Positions 43,465-51,893 of a stretch of 64,000 bases of DNA are shown piece by piece. Positions within the stretch are counted from its first letter, which is position 1. Every line of letters begins with the position of its first letter. The stretch covers positions 107,615-171,614 of the forward strand of contig JAJVIK010000002.1 in assembly GCA_022072055.1 (NCBI GenBank). Direction: 5' to 3'. A program made the translations under genes and the position numbers. This DNA is from a bacterium (GTDB lineage: Bacteria > Hinthialibacterota > Hinthialibacteria > OLB16). Under the pieces are notes generated by a model. That model saw nothing but the letters and a program-made list of their open reading frames with translations. It did not search any database and had not been told where the DNA came from.

Positions 43465-44201
43465 GGGAGGGTATTGGAGGGGGACTTCGGCTTCCTGGCA
43501 AGGAGGGCGTATCCGAACGCGGTCCGATGCGCCTCCGGATGTCGGATCAACCAGCGGTCGAGAAACTTGAGCGGAAAGAACAAGCGGCAGAACACATAAT
43601 GGAACCCGATCTTGTACAGCCAGGGCGATCCGAACGAGAACAGAGTAGCGAGGAAAGATGTTCCGATGTAGCAGAATGCCGAGGCGGGTCCGGAGCAGGG
43701 GCGCGACCACTCGACCTCATAGTCCCGGAAAAGGCGCTTAAGACCCTCAAGGGTGAAACGCTGGTAGTCCCCCGGATCGGAATGGAAGCCCTGGAGGAAC
43801 GGGATTTCGACATAAACCCAACCTCCAGGCTTGAGGACTCGATGGATTTCCCGGACAGTGGCCACGGGGTCGGGAACATGCTCGAGGGCCGCCTCGCACC
43901 AAACCAGTCCGAATGAGGAGTCCCGGAAGGGCAGGGAACAGGCATCCCCGATCACATCCACCTCCGGATCGGGCTGAAGGTCCAGATTGACGAAGTCCGG
44001 CGAGAGTCGGCGATGGCCGCTGGCCACTTCAAGGAATGGGACGCCGGGGGCTCGGCGCGCCCTTTCAATCAGGTCGGTCCGGAACGGCTCGATGGGAGTG
44101 CGCCAAACCAGGAACCTCCCGGGGCGCGCGAGGCGTCGCAGAGAGCGAACAAGGGTGACCGCGACGCGGGACCGCTTGGCGTGTTCGGCCAGATTGTTCA
44201 T
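43458..44201 (-). CDS. SAM-dependent class I methyltransferase
   Basis: The protein has 247 residues. The SAM-binding region is LEVASGHRRLSPDFVNLDL, with DACSLPFRDSSFGLVWCEAALEHVPDP as the following acidic and motif II part (quoted in parts). The Methyltransf_11-like fold is clear. A hydrophobic stretch near residues 175-205 may associate with the membrane. Targets could be lipids, quinones or surface sugars; nothing in the sequence decides. It is divergent from the ABC permease gene and overlaps the small membrane protein gene by seven bases. Confidence 0.85.
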   Translation of the reverse strand: MNNLAEHAKRSRVAVTLVRSLRRLARPGRFLVWRTPIEPFRTDLIERARRAPGVPFLEVASGHRRLSPDFVNLDLQPDPEVDVIGDACSLPFRDSSFGLVWCEAALEHVPDPVATVREIHRVLKPGGWVYVEIPFLQGFHSDPGDYQRFTLEGLKRLFRDYEVEWSRPCSGPASAFCYIGTSFLATLFSFGSPWLYKIGFHYVFCRLFFPLKFLDRWLIRHPEAHRTAFGYALLARKPKSPSNTLPC

Positions 44202-44256
44202 TGACCTCGATCATAGGGCATGCGGTTGGCAAGTTCATGTACCCTGGCGGATGGTC

Positions 44257-44262
44257 TATAGT
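44257..44262 (+). promoter_or_regulatory. Candidate -10 element ahead of the ABC permease pair
   Basis: TATAGT at 44257-44262 lies 22 bases before the GTG at 44285. A -35 of TTCATG would sit 17 bases upstream, matching the consensus weakly. The assignment is tentative. Confidence 0.3.
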
Positions 44263-44284
44263 CCGCGTCATCTTGATCGCCTTC

Positions 44285-45205
44285 GTGGTTCGTCGCCTGA
44301 TCCTCGCGGTCTTTGTCCTTTGGGGGGTGCTCACGCTCTCGTACGCCTTGACTTGCATGGCGCCCGGGGATGTGGCCGAGACCCTGGTGGGCCAGCGCGC
44401 GGACCCCGAGGCCCTTGCCGAGATTCGCGCGAAACTCGGCCTCGACCGGGACCCGCTCACGCGCTACGTCCTCTATCTGAAAAGCCTTCTCTCCGGGGAC
44501 TGGGGCGTTTCGAGCCGTTACCGCGAGCCGGTCTGGGAGCTGATCCTGGAGCGCTTCCCCCGGACCGCGCTGCTGGCCTTCGCCGCGCTGCTGTTCGCGG
44601 CGGCGGTTGGGGTGCTTTTCGGGATGCTGTCGGGGATCCACGCGGGAACTCGGCTCGACCGCGCCCTCAGCCTCCTCTCTCTGGCTGGGATCTCCGCGCC
44701 GGTGTTCTGGATCGGCATGCTGTTGATCTGGATTCTGTCGCTGCAACTGCGCCTGCTACCCCCATCAGGGTATGAGAGCGGGGATTTGCGATACCTGATT
44801 CTGCCGGCTCTGGCCCTGGGGCTGCGCTCCATCGCGCTCATCACCCGAATCACGCGCGTGGCCTTGATCGAGGTCTCTCACGCGGATTTCCTACGGACCG
44901 CCCGGGCCAAAGGGATTTCGCCATGGGCAATCCATGGGAAACACGCGCTCCGGAACGCCGCGCTCCCAGTGGTCACCGTGATCGGCCTGGATTTGGGAAG
45001 CTATCTCTCCGGCTCCGTGCTGACCGAAAAGGTCTTCTCCTGGCCCGGCATCGGGCGGTTGATGGTGGATGCGATCCTGGCGCGGGACTTGGCGCTCATC
45101 AACGCCTGTGTGGTGTTCATGGCGGGTCTTTTCATCCTGGTGAATCTGATGGTGGACCTGTGCTATGGGCTCATCGACCCCCGCATTCGACGGAGCCAGG
45201 CATGA
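44285..45205 (+). CDS. ABC transporter permease, OppB/DppB type
   Basis: The protein has 306 residues starting at GTG 44285 (a TTG at 44201 would add 28). Six hydrophobic segments and the family N-terminus RRLILAVFVLWGVLTLSYAL are present. The EAA loop region reads RTARAKGISPWAIHGKHALRNAALPVV, in part. It pairs with the DppC-type permease, with which it shares a four-base stop/start overlap. Together they form the membrane channel of a peptide- or nickel-type importer. Its substrate-binding protein and ATPases are not in the window. Confidence 0.93.
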   Translation: MVRRLILAVFVLWGVLTLSYALTCMAPGDVAETLVGQRADPEALAEIRAKLGLDRDPLTRYVLYLKSLLSGDWGVSSRYREPVWELILERFPRTALLAFAALLFAAAVGVLFGMLSGIHAGTRLDRALSLLSLAGISAPVFWIGMLLIWILSLQLRLLPPSGYESGDLRYLILPALALGLRSIALITRITRVALIEVSHADFLRTARAKGISPWAIHGKHALRNAALPVVTVIGLDLGSYLSGSVLTEKVFSWPGIGRLMVDAILARDLALINACVVFMAGLFILVNLMVDLCYGLIDPRIRRSQA

Positions 45206-46026
45206 GCGGAACGGATTCGACAAGGGGGCGTTACCGGATCCGTGTCGGGATGGTTCTGCTATCGGTCTGGATTCTGGCGGCTTTGGTGGTTCCTGAAGTC
45301 TGGCCCGACCGGTATGACTCGGTAAATTACTCCGTTTCGCTGTCGTCACCCTCCCTTCGGCACCCGTTGGGAACCGATGCTTTGGGGCGCGATCTGTTTG
45401 TCCGCGTGATGGTTGGCGCGCGGGTTTCGCTTGCGGTGGCCGCGCTGTCGCGCGTGGTCGCCTTGTTCATCGGAGTGCTTCTGGGGGGGTGGGCCGGATT
45501 TCAGGGCCGCTGGGTGGATCTCGCGGTGATGCGCGTGGTCGATGTGATGCTCGCCTTTCCCACCCTGCTCCTCGCGGTGGCCTTGGTGGCAATCTGGGGC
45601 GCGAACCTGGTGGTCCTCTTCGTGGCGATCGGACTCGCGAGCTGGGCGGAAATCGCCCGGCTGATGCGCGCGCAGGTTCTGGTGGTCAAGGAGCTTGAAT
45701 ACTCTCAGGCGGCGCTGGTCCTCGGAGTCGGGCGGGCGATGCTCTTCTTCCGCCATATCCTCCCCAACTGCCTGACCCCCGTGTTGGTGTGGACCACCAC
45801 CGGGATGGCGGGAGCGATTCTAGCGGAATCGGGGCTTTCCTTCCTGGGGCTGGGGGTTGAACCGCCGCTGCCTTCCTGGGGAGCGCTGATCGCCCAGGGT
45901 TGGGATGAGGTCCGGCGAGCGCCGTGGCTTGCCTTCTTTCCCGGCCTTGCGCTGGCATGGACCGTGATCCTCTTCAATCTGGTCGGGGACCGATTGCGGG
46001 AGGACCTGGACCCACGCACGCGCTGA
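45202..46026 (+). CDS. ABC transporter permease, OppC/DppC type
   Basis: The protein has 274 residues. The N-terminus is short before a first hydrophobic segment (VGMVLLSVWILAALVVP), then HPLGTDALGRDLFVRVMVGAR, the family signature. Five further segments and an EAA-type loop (ELEYSQAALVLGVGRAMLFFRHILPN, quoted in part) follow. ATG 45202 overlaps the OppB-type stop by four bases. It ends just before the tRNA-Leu promoter. Substrate specificity is unknown. Confidence 0.93.
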   Translation: MSGTDSTRGRYRIRVGMVLLSVWILAALVVPEVWPDRYDSVNYSVSLSSPSLRHPLGTDALGRDLFVRVMVGARVSLAVAALSRVVALFIGVLLGGWAGFQGRWVDLAVMRVVDVMLAFPTLLLAVALVAIWGANLVVLFVAIGLASWAEIARLMRAQVLVVKELEYSQAALVLGVGRAMLFFRHILPNCLTPVLVWTTTGMAGAILAESGLSFLGLGVEPPLPSWGALIAQGWDEVRRAPWLAFFPGLALAWTVILFNLVGDRLREDLDPRTR

Positions 46027-46038
46027 AGGGGGTCGGGA

Positions 46039-46067
46039 TTGATTTCAGGCCGGGGAGCGGATAGGCT
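46039..46067 (+). promoter_or_regulatory. Promoter of tRNA-Leu
   Basis: TTGATT at 46039-46044 and TAGGCT at 46062-46067 are 17 bases apart. Initiation near 46074 would place the mature tRNA about 9 bases downstream, a short 5' leader as usual for tRNA genes. Confidence 0.5.
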
Positions 46068-46082
46068 TTAAGAACCCTTCAA

Positions 46083-46167
<85 letters not shown>

Positions 46168-46168
46168 A

Positions 46169-47062
46169 TCAATCTTCCTCATCGGACCCTTCTTTGGCCA
46201 CGCTCCCCGAGGGGGCGCGCCAGCGACGGTGCATCCACATCCAGCAATCCGGGGTTTCGCGGACAAACCGCTCAATCACATCCACATAGCGCTGGGTGTT
46301 TAATTGAATATCCGCCTCCGGGTCGCCTGTCCGGATGGTTTCCAAGACCTCCGAGCAGTGAACCGCGATTCCGCCCTCGGGACCGCGGACCCCCGCGGCC
46401 ACCAAAACGTTGCAGCCGGTTCTGAGCGCGAGCAACGCCGGCGAGGCCACTGTCATGGCGGTATGACCGAAGAACCTGGTCTCAATCGCCTCTCGACGCG
46501 CGTGTTGGTCGATCAGCATGCAGACCACCTCGCCCCGCCGAAGCGCGGTCATGACCTTCCGAAGCGCCTCGCGCTTGTCGATCTCTCCGATGCCGTTCTG
46601 TCGGCGAATATCCGCCACGATCCGAGTGACCCAAGCCTGCCTCTGTCTGCGGCTGACCGCGTGCGCGGGGACCCCAGCCCATGCGAAAAAGCGCGCGATC
46701 AGTTCCCAGTTCCCCATGTGCGGGATGATCGCGATGGTCCCCTTGCCCGGATTGTAGGCGCTCCAGAAGTTCTCGATTTCTTGCAGGCCACAGTAATCGG
46801 AGAAATCAGGCCCGAGCGCGGGTGAATAGATGAATTCCAGTCCCGTTGTGACCAAGTTCTCAAAGGATGCCCTGGCGATCCGGACTTTTTCCTCTCGGGT
46901 GAGCGAATCGCCATAGGCGAGATCCAGGTTGGCGAGCGCGACTCTTCTTCGGTCCCGCGCCAGCCTGAAGGCCAGCCGACCCAGTCGCCGGCCCCAGCGC
47001 CGGAGTGTCTCAAGCCGGGCGCGACGCAGCAGGGAAATCAGGACTTGGGCCAGACTCTCCAT
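46169..47062 (-). CDS. Lipid A acyltransferase-like protein (LpxL family), second of a tandem pair
   Basis: The protein has 297 residues. The acyltransferase motif [15 protein letters not shown] supplies the HxxxxE dyad. Other conserved blocks are [15 protein letters not shown] and FFGHTAMT. It acylates lipid A or a related lipid at the inner membrane. It starts three bases after its paralogue, with which it shares FENL/FVNL, HMGNWE and GHxxxxxxSPA-type blocks, so it is likely a tandem duplicate. Its stop is one base from the end of the opposing tRNA-Leu gene. The exact position acylated is unknown. Confidence 0.9.
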   Translation of the reverse strand: MESLAQVLISLLRRARLETLRRWGRRLGRLAFRLARDRRRVALANLDLAYGDSLTREEKVRIARASFENLVTTGLEFIYSPALGPDFSDYCGLQEIENFWSAYNPGKGTIAIIPHMGNWELIARFFAWAGVPAHAVSRRQRQAWVTRIVADIRRQNGIGEIDKREALRKVMTALRRGEVVCMLIDQHARREAIETRFFGHTAMTVASPALLALRTGCNVLVAAGVRGPEGGIAVHCSEVLETIRTGDPEADIQLNTQRYVDVIERFVRETPDCWMWMHRRWRAPSGSVAKEGSDEED

Positions 47063-47065
47063 CGA

Positions 47066-48007
47066 TCAGGAGACTCGAGCCGCGGAGGGTTTTTCGTGGT
47101 TCCTCCACATACGGTACATCCACATCCATTCCTCGGGGCGCCGCCGAATGAAGTCCTCCAGGATTCGCATGTACCGTTCCGTGTTGACCACCAGATCCCG
47201 GTCGCGGTCATCCGTCACGGTGGTTTCGATGGGGGGGGAGATCGTTCCCCCGAGTTTTCCATCCGCAAGCCGGAAACAGGCCCCCGTGAGGACCGTGGCC
47301 CCTGTCCGCGCGGCAAGCAGCGCCGCCGAGGCGGTGATCTTCACCTCATGACCGAAGAAATGCACGTCCACGGAGCCGTTGCGCATGTACTGGTCGATCA
47401 TCATGATCACCATTTCTCCTCTCCGCAACGCGGAAAGGGCGGGGCGCAGCGCGTTGCGATTGTCGATCTCCACCACGCCGTTACCGGCGCGGATCTCCTG
47501 AACCAGATTCCCCAGCCACTCGGGTCTTTGACGGCGTGTGATGGCGTGGACCACGGGGATCCGTTCGGTGAGGTAACGCGCCGAAACCTCCCAGTTCCCC
47601 ATATGTGGGATCAGGAAGAGGATCCCCTTTCCTTTGCTGTGGGCCTCCAGCAGATGCTCGGTCCCGCTCACTTCGATATGATTGGACATGGGACGCTCAA
47701 AGCGGGGAGCGTAACAAGCTTCCACCGCGGTGAGCGCGAGGTTCACGAAACTGGCCTTGGCGATGCGACTCCGCTCATGCCGAGCAAGGGAGTCCCCAAA
47801 GGCGACCCGCAAGTTGCGCAGGGCGGTTCGGCGGGGCGAGCGAGCCACCACATACCCGATCCCTCCCGCCAACCTCGCCCAGTGGCGAAGGGTCTCCAGG
47901 CGACGTTCGCGGAGAAACCGGACGAGCGACCTGCAAAGGGTCTGGCCGAAACTTCCCCCCTGCTCCAGGGCGAAAGGATCGAAGCGCGTCTCTTCCTGAG
48001 AAGACAT
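47066..48007 (-). CDS. Lipid A acyltransferase-like protein (LpxL family), first of a tandem pair
   Basis: The protein has 313 residues. HMGNWEVSARYL holds the HxxxxE dyad, and DQYMRNGSVDVHFFGHE is the downstream conserved block. An N-terminal extension of ~25 residues before the helical start distinguishes it from the second copy. Two family members back to back fit successive secondary acylations, or two substrates, but this is inference. It follows the membrane-anchored protein gene by 18 bases in the same direction. Confidence 0.9.
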   Translation of the reverse strand: MSSQEETRFDPFALEQGGSFGQTLCRSLVRFLRERRLETLRHWARLAGGIGYVVARSPRRTALRNLRVAFGDSLARHERSRIAKASFVNLALTAVEACYAPRFERPMSNHIEVSGTEHLLEAHSKGKGILFLIPHMGNWEVSARYLTERIPVVHAITRRQRPEWLGNLVQEIRAGNGVVEIDNRNALRPALSALRRGEMVIMMIDQYMRNGSVDVHFFGHEVKITASAALLAARTGATVLTGACFRLADGKLGGTISPPIETTVTDDRDRDLVVNTERYMRILEDFIRRRPEEWMWMYRMWRNHEKPSAARVS

Positions 48008-48025
48008 GGCGTCGGGCTTGTCTGA

Positions 48026-48676
48026 TTATTTTCCTTCTTCCGCGCCGGCGCCCTTGGGAGACGCCTCTCCCGGCATTGGGAGCTCCTCATACCCGAAGAT
48101 ATTCCGGAAATCATTGATTCTCGCGCGAACGAACGGAACCTCCGAGATCATGGTTGGAATCGGGGAGAACCAGACGCCCGCCGCCGCCCCGAGGATGAGG
48201 ATCAGCTTGAGAACCGCGAAAAGCTCTCGATTCGCCTTGATCCTTTCGATCTTTTCCTTCCGCGCCCGAGCCGCCAGTTCCTTTTTGTGCTCCGACTCCG
48301 AGACCTTGCTGAGCTCATGTTTCTTGAATTCGAGGGACCCCAGGGTTTCGTAGAGGAGGATGTTGGCCTCGTGCCATTCGATCAGGGTCTTATCGATGGC
48401 CACCGGGCTGGACTTCTCGAAATCAAAAATTGAAATCGTGCGCTTGACCATCTGGAGGATGTTCTGCGCCACATAGTGGTCCTTGGTGATCACCTTGGAG
48501 AAGTGATCGTGACGTTGCGCCACCACGGTTTTGACTTTTTGGAACTGGGCGTCGGCGTCCGGCGGAAGGGCCTTCTCCTTATCGAAGGCCGCCAGCAGCA
48601 GTTTGAAATAGGATTGCCAGATGCCGATCAGTTCCTTGACTTGGTCGATGTCGGCCTCCAACTTGGGATCTTCCAC
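48026..48676 (-). CDS. Helical protein with one C-terminal transmembrane segment, unknown function
   Basis: The protein has 216 residues. It is mostly predicted helical and charged, with a coiled-coil-prone stretch (KKELAARARKEKIERIKANRE, quoted in part) before a single hydrophobic segment near residues 155-177 (LFAVLKLILILGAAAGVW). The C-terminus is Pro/Gly/Glu rich. The start is GTG 48676 with a strong GGAGG upstream, which supports it. It heads the acyltransferase operon. I do not recognise a family. It may scaffold the acyltransferases at the membrane, which is only a guess from position. Confidence 0.7.
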   Translation of the reverse strand: MEDPKLEADIDQVKELIGIWQSYFKLLLAAFDKEKALPPDADAQFQKVKTVVAQRHDHFSKVITKDHYVAQNILQMVKRTISIFDFEKSSPVAIDKTLIEWHEANILLYETLGSLEFKKHELSKVSESEHKKELAARARKEKIERIKANRELFAVLKLILILGAAAGVWFSPIPTMISEVPFVRARINDFRNIFGYEELPMPGEASPKGAGAEEGK

Positions 48677-48915
48677 CGAACCGTCCTCCCACTCACAAAT
48701 GAGCGCCGCCCTCGACGCCTCAACGGGGCATTCTTACCACAACCCGAAATGAGCGGAAACCCTGTTTGCACGACCCGCGCCCGGCCAGGGGCGGAGGTGT
48801 GGGGGGCGATTTTCTTGTTGACGGGATCCGAATTGGCGTGTGAACATCGACAATCTGTCGCCTCGGAGACAAGAGTCAGGACCCACGCAGCCTTTCGAAC
48901 TGAAGGAGGGAAGTC

Positions 48916-49650
48916 ATGGCCAGGAAGGGGTTTACCCTGATCGAGCTCCTGATTGTGATCGCCATCGTGCTCATCCTCGTGGCGATCGCGCTCCCGAATT
49001 TCCTGGAGGCCCAGATCCGGGCGCGGGTGACCCGCGCCAAGTCTGAAATACGTTCCTTGGCCATCGCCATGGAGTCGTACTACATCGATTGGAAATTCTA
49101 TCCCGCTTACTCCTTTCCGAACTACACGAAAAGGACCCGCTTCACCGCCGGGCTGACCTGGCTGACCAGCCCGATTGTCTATATCAAGAGCCTCCCCGAG
49201 GACCCATTTCCGGGGACTCTCGACCAAGAGGGGGTGGGGCTCGATCTCTCGGGCGGCCCGCTCAGCTATGTCCTGGATGGGTATGAACACGGGGCGCAGG
49301 AACTCCCCCAGTTCTCTCACCCGCATGACCACTTCTTCGGCGGCAACCTGGTCGCGTGGTGCATCTACAGCGTGGGACCGGATACGCCCAAACCCGAGAC
49401 CAAAGCGAGCGATAACGACACTCCATTGCTCAATGATGGAGGCGCCACGCCGATTTCCTCGTACTCCCCGACCAACGGCACCAAGAGCCAAGGGGACATC
49501 CTGCGCTACGGCGGAGACTCGCGCTGGATGGGGGTGGCCGCGCCCAATATCGTGGCGCGCCGCAGGGATTTCCCAAGCCTCCCCAAGCCCGGACAGGTGG
49601 TGGATGGGGAACGTTACACCAGTCGTTTCCCGCCCCACCTCCAGAATTGA
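48916..49650 (+). CDS. Type II secretion/type IV pilin-like prepilin (GspG-like)
   Basis: The protein has 244 residues. The N-terminus MARKGFTLIELLIVIAIV is the classic prepilin peptidase site (cleavage after Gly, methylated Phe, Glu at +5) and a hydrophobic helix. The rest is a mixed beta-rich globular head with KSEIRSLAIAMESYYIDW as the start of the variable part. There is a very good ribosome-binding site (AAGGAGGG). No secretion ATPase or peptidase gene is near, so it is a solitary pseudopilin, a situation often seen in planctomycete-like genomes. Its role in assembly is inferred from the family. Confidence 0.9.
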   Translation: MARKGFTLIELLIVIAIVLILVAIALPNFLEAQIRARVTRAKSEIRSLAIAMESYYIDWKFYPAYSFPNYTKRTRFTAGLTWLTSPIVYIKSLPEDPFPGTLDQEGVGLDLSGGPLSYVLDGYEHGAQELPQFSHPHDHFFGGNLVAWCIYSVGPDTPKPETKASDNDTPLLNDGGATPISSYSPTNGTKSQGDILRYGGDSRWMGVAAPNIVARRRDFPSLPKPGQVVDGERYTSRFPPHLQN

Positions 49651-49704
49651 GGAGGCCCGCGGCATGAGACACTGTGCCCATGCCGCGACCCACGCCAAGA
49701 GGTT

Positions 49705-50496
49705 CTAAGCCGCCCGGAGCGAACGGTCGATATCCATCAAGTCCGCGATGGACTCCACCACCACATCCGGCCTGTAGGCGTAGCGGGACAGGTCTTCCTT
49801 GCGGGTCCCGCCGCTGAGAACCAGGATTGTCCGGTAGCCCATCTGGACCCCGCCCAGGATGTCGGTTTCCATCGTGTCCCCGATCATGGTGGTCTCATCG
49901 GCCGACAGGCCGATTTCCTTGCGCGCCTCACGCATCATGACCGGGCTGGGTTTTCCGACCGAGAAGGACTTGATGCCGGTGGCGGTCTCGATCATCGCCA
50001 CAATCGCTCCGCAACCGGGTCGCATCCCCTTCGGAGTGGGGCAATTGGGGTCGGGATTGGTGGCCACCAGCTTCGCGCCGTTCAGCACCATTTGGACCGC
50101 GTTTTCAATCATCTCGCAGTTGAAGAGCCGACCCTCTCCGACCACCACATAATCCGGGTCATGGTCCACAATCGAGTACCCCACGGCGTGCAGGGCGTTC
50201 AGCAGGCCCCCCTCGCCGATCACATACGCGGTTCCATTGGGCTTTTGCTTGGCGAGGAAGCGCGCCGTGGCGGTCGCGCAGGTGAAGATGTGCTCCTCCT
50301 CCACCTTGAAACCCATCCGCTCCAGGCGGGTCGCCACATCCCTTCGAGTTCTCTGACTGTTGTTGGTCAGGAACAAGAAAGGGATGCGCCGCTGTCGCAA
50401 ACGGTCGATGAACTCGATGGCTCCGGGGATGACTTCCGGACCTCGGTAAATCACCCCATCCATGTCGATCAGGTATCCGTGTTTCATGATTCTCAT
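49705..50496 (-). CDS. HAD-IIA hydrolase, NagD-like
   Basis: The protein has 263 residues. The HAD motifs are visible: YLIDMDGVIYRG (nucleophile DxD), FLTNNSQ (motif II Thr), VGKPSP (motif III Lys) and MIGDTMETDILGG (motif IV). The fold and length fit the HAD-IIA class with a C2-type cap, as in phosphatases acting on sugar or nucleotide monophosphates. The substrate is not known. ATG 50496 is used; another ATG three codons downstream is possible. It is a single gene pointing away from the HDOD gene. Confidence 0.9.
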   Translation of the reverse strand: MRIMKHGYLIDMDGVIYRGPEVIPGAIEFIDRLRQRRIPFLFLTNNSQRTRRDVATRLERMGFKVEEEHIFTCATATARFLAKQKPNGTAYVIGEGGLLNALHAVGYSIVDHDPDYVVVGEGRLFNCEMIENAVQMVLNGAKLVATNPDPNCPTPKGMRPGCGAIVAMIETATGIKSFSVGKPSPVMMREARKEIGLSADETTMIGDTMETDILGGVQMGYRTILVLSGGTRKEDLSRYAYRPDVVVESIADLMDIDRSLRAA

Positions 50497-50855
50497 TCTC
50501 CCGCTTCCATCCCGTGAGTCGTTGTTGTCCGGACGCCTCGTCTTGAGGTCCCCGTGTTCATTAGGGCAAATACCGTGCCCGGCTGCATTTCATGAATTCT
50601 TGAGAAACAGACGGATTGCTTCCGATTGGACCACCCGAACCGCGTCCGCGCCCCACCGGCGTCGCCAACCGACCGAGGATGCAAATAAACCCTCGTCCGG
50701 AGGGCGTGGGAGAATTGGACCACTCGCTTATTCGGATTGAATGGGAAGTCTGTGAGGATTTGGCGAGGAGCGAAGGGAGACCCCCGGCCGGCCTCCACCG
50801 CGCAAGCGAGCTCAATTCTGCGCGAGTTGCCCAATTCTGGGCGCGCAAGCCGAGT
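50497..50855. other. Gene-free region between the HAD and HDOD genes
   Basis: I find no convincing gene in these 359 bases. The region holds the HAD upstream sequence, with an inverted repeat GGGCA/TGCCC separated by about seven bases near 50564-50580. Near 50829-50842 there is a stem-loop GCCCA/TGGGC with loop ATTC, just beyond the HDOD stop on the minus strand, that may end that transcript. Short near-identical pieces (AATTCTG, CGCGCAAG) recur around 50801-50850. Confidence 0.5.
50829..50842 (-). terminator. Stem-loop after the HDOD gene
   Basis: GCCCA and TGGGC form a perfect 5-bp stem with a four-base loop, 14 bases beyond the HDOD stop codon in the direction of transcription. There is no clear U-run, so termination strength is uncertain. 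Confidence 0.35.
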
Positions 50856-51707
50856 CTACCCCTTGAGCTTCTCCGCGACCAACTGAAGGTGTTGAGGGGT
50901 AAGGTTCAAGCTGGGAAGGATTCCCCCGACCGGCTGGACAATCGAGTTCCCGGAGTCTCCGACCTTGACTACCTTGAGCAAGCTGTTGGCCACGGCCACA
51001 AAACCCACGAGAGGACCGTTCGGGTGATCCGCGACCTGGTCCGGCGCGTGATGCCAGCGCGCGGCTTCCTGGACAGTCGCGGGCAGTCCCCAATGCTCCG
51101 CGAACCAACCTCCCAGCATCGAGTGCGACCAACCGAAGATCTCCAGTTCCACATCGTTCAAGTCGCGCTTGTGCTCATTTGCCTCGGCGATGGCCTGACC
51201 ATAGGCCTCGCCCTCAAATGTGAGCATCAGGAACTTGCCGATGTCATGGAGCAGCGCGGCGGCGTACACATCCTCCGCCTCGATTCCCTTTGCATGCTTG
51301 GAGAGGTCTTGCGCGACCTCCGCGCAAACCAGGGAGTGGAGCTCGAAGCCTTCCAGGTTGAAGCGGGACTTGGCGGCCAGCGGCTTGAGGGTCGCCCAGA
51401 CGCTGTTCCCGAGGCAGATCTGGCGGACCTGCGTTCGCCCCAGGAGGGTCACCGCCCGCTGGATCGATGTCACCTGAGTCCGGAGCCCCATCCAACTGGA
51501 ATTGGCGAGCTTGAGCAGACGAGCCGCTAGACCGGCATCCTGGCCGATCAGCGTGGCGATCTGGTCCGTGTTGGAGGCTTCATCCCCCAGGCAGTGGAGC
51601 AGGTCGATTAACACCGTGGGGACCGAGGGTAGGCTTTCAACCTCCTCGAGTCCGCGCTTGAAATCCTCGATATCCTTGAGCGCTGGGGGCATCCGAGAGC
51701 GGGTCAA
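50856..51707 (-). CDS. HDOD-domain signal protein
   Basis: The protein has 283 residues. The N-terminal motif ESLPSVPTVLIDLLHCL and the following residues LIGQDAGLAARLLKLANSSW match the HDOD domain, and LLHDIGKFLML shows a retained His-Asp pair. HDOD proteins act in signalling linked to c-di-GMP and stress but their chemistry is not settled. The C-terminal ~50 residues are variable. Start and stop are conventional. It is the only obvious gene between the HAD and ppdK genes. Confidence 0.88.
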   Translation of the reverse strand: MTRSRMPPALKDIEDFKRGLEEVESLPSVPTVLIDLLHCLGDEASNTDQIATLIGQDAGLAARLLKLANSSWMGLRTQVTSIQRAVTLLGRTQVRQICLGNSVWATLKPLAAKSRFNLEGFELHSLVCAEVAQDLSKHAKGIEAEDVYAAALLHDIGKFLMLTFEGEAYGQAIAEANEHKRDLNDVELEIFGWSHSMLGGWFAEHWGLPATVQEAARWHHAPDQVADHPNGPLVGFVAVANSLLKVVKVGDSGNSIVQPVGGILPSLNLTPQHLQLVAEKLKG

Positions 51708-51832
51708 ATCAACAATTTCGTCGTGTCACCGGTTCGGCGCGGCGCGCCCACGGCGAACACGATCTTAGCACGCGTTCGGGATTCCACCACCGGGGAAACG
51801 CCGCCTGGTCCGCGCCAAGGCAAGGACCGCTC

Positions 51833-51874
51833 CCCCAGGCTCGCGCGAGGGAAATCTCCCACGCGAGCCTGGGG
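51833..51874. terminator. Perfect 13-bp stem-loop between ppdK and the HDOD gene
   Basis: CCCCAGGCTCGCG at 51833-51845 is the exact reverse complement of CGCGAGCCTGGGG at 51862-51874. The 16-base loop contains a GGGA/TCCC mini-hairpin. It lies 19 bases beyond the ppdK stop. There is no U-run on either side, so it is a probable transcript-end or processing structure rather than a textbook terminator. Confidence 0.55.
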
Positions 51875-51893
51875 AGGTCATCGAGACTTGAAA

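Noticed and set aside
44201-44284. N-terminal extension of the OppB-type permease from TTG 44201
   Set aside because: It would start opposite the methyltransferase start codon, adds a non-family leader and has no ribosome-binding site; GTG 44285 gives the family start.
51745-51772. LexA-like box (GAAC...GTTC) near the HDOD start
   Set aside because: The arms GAAC and GTTC are too far apart and no SOS gene is close.
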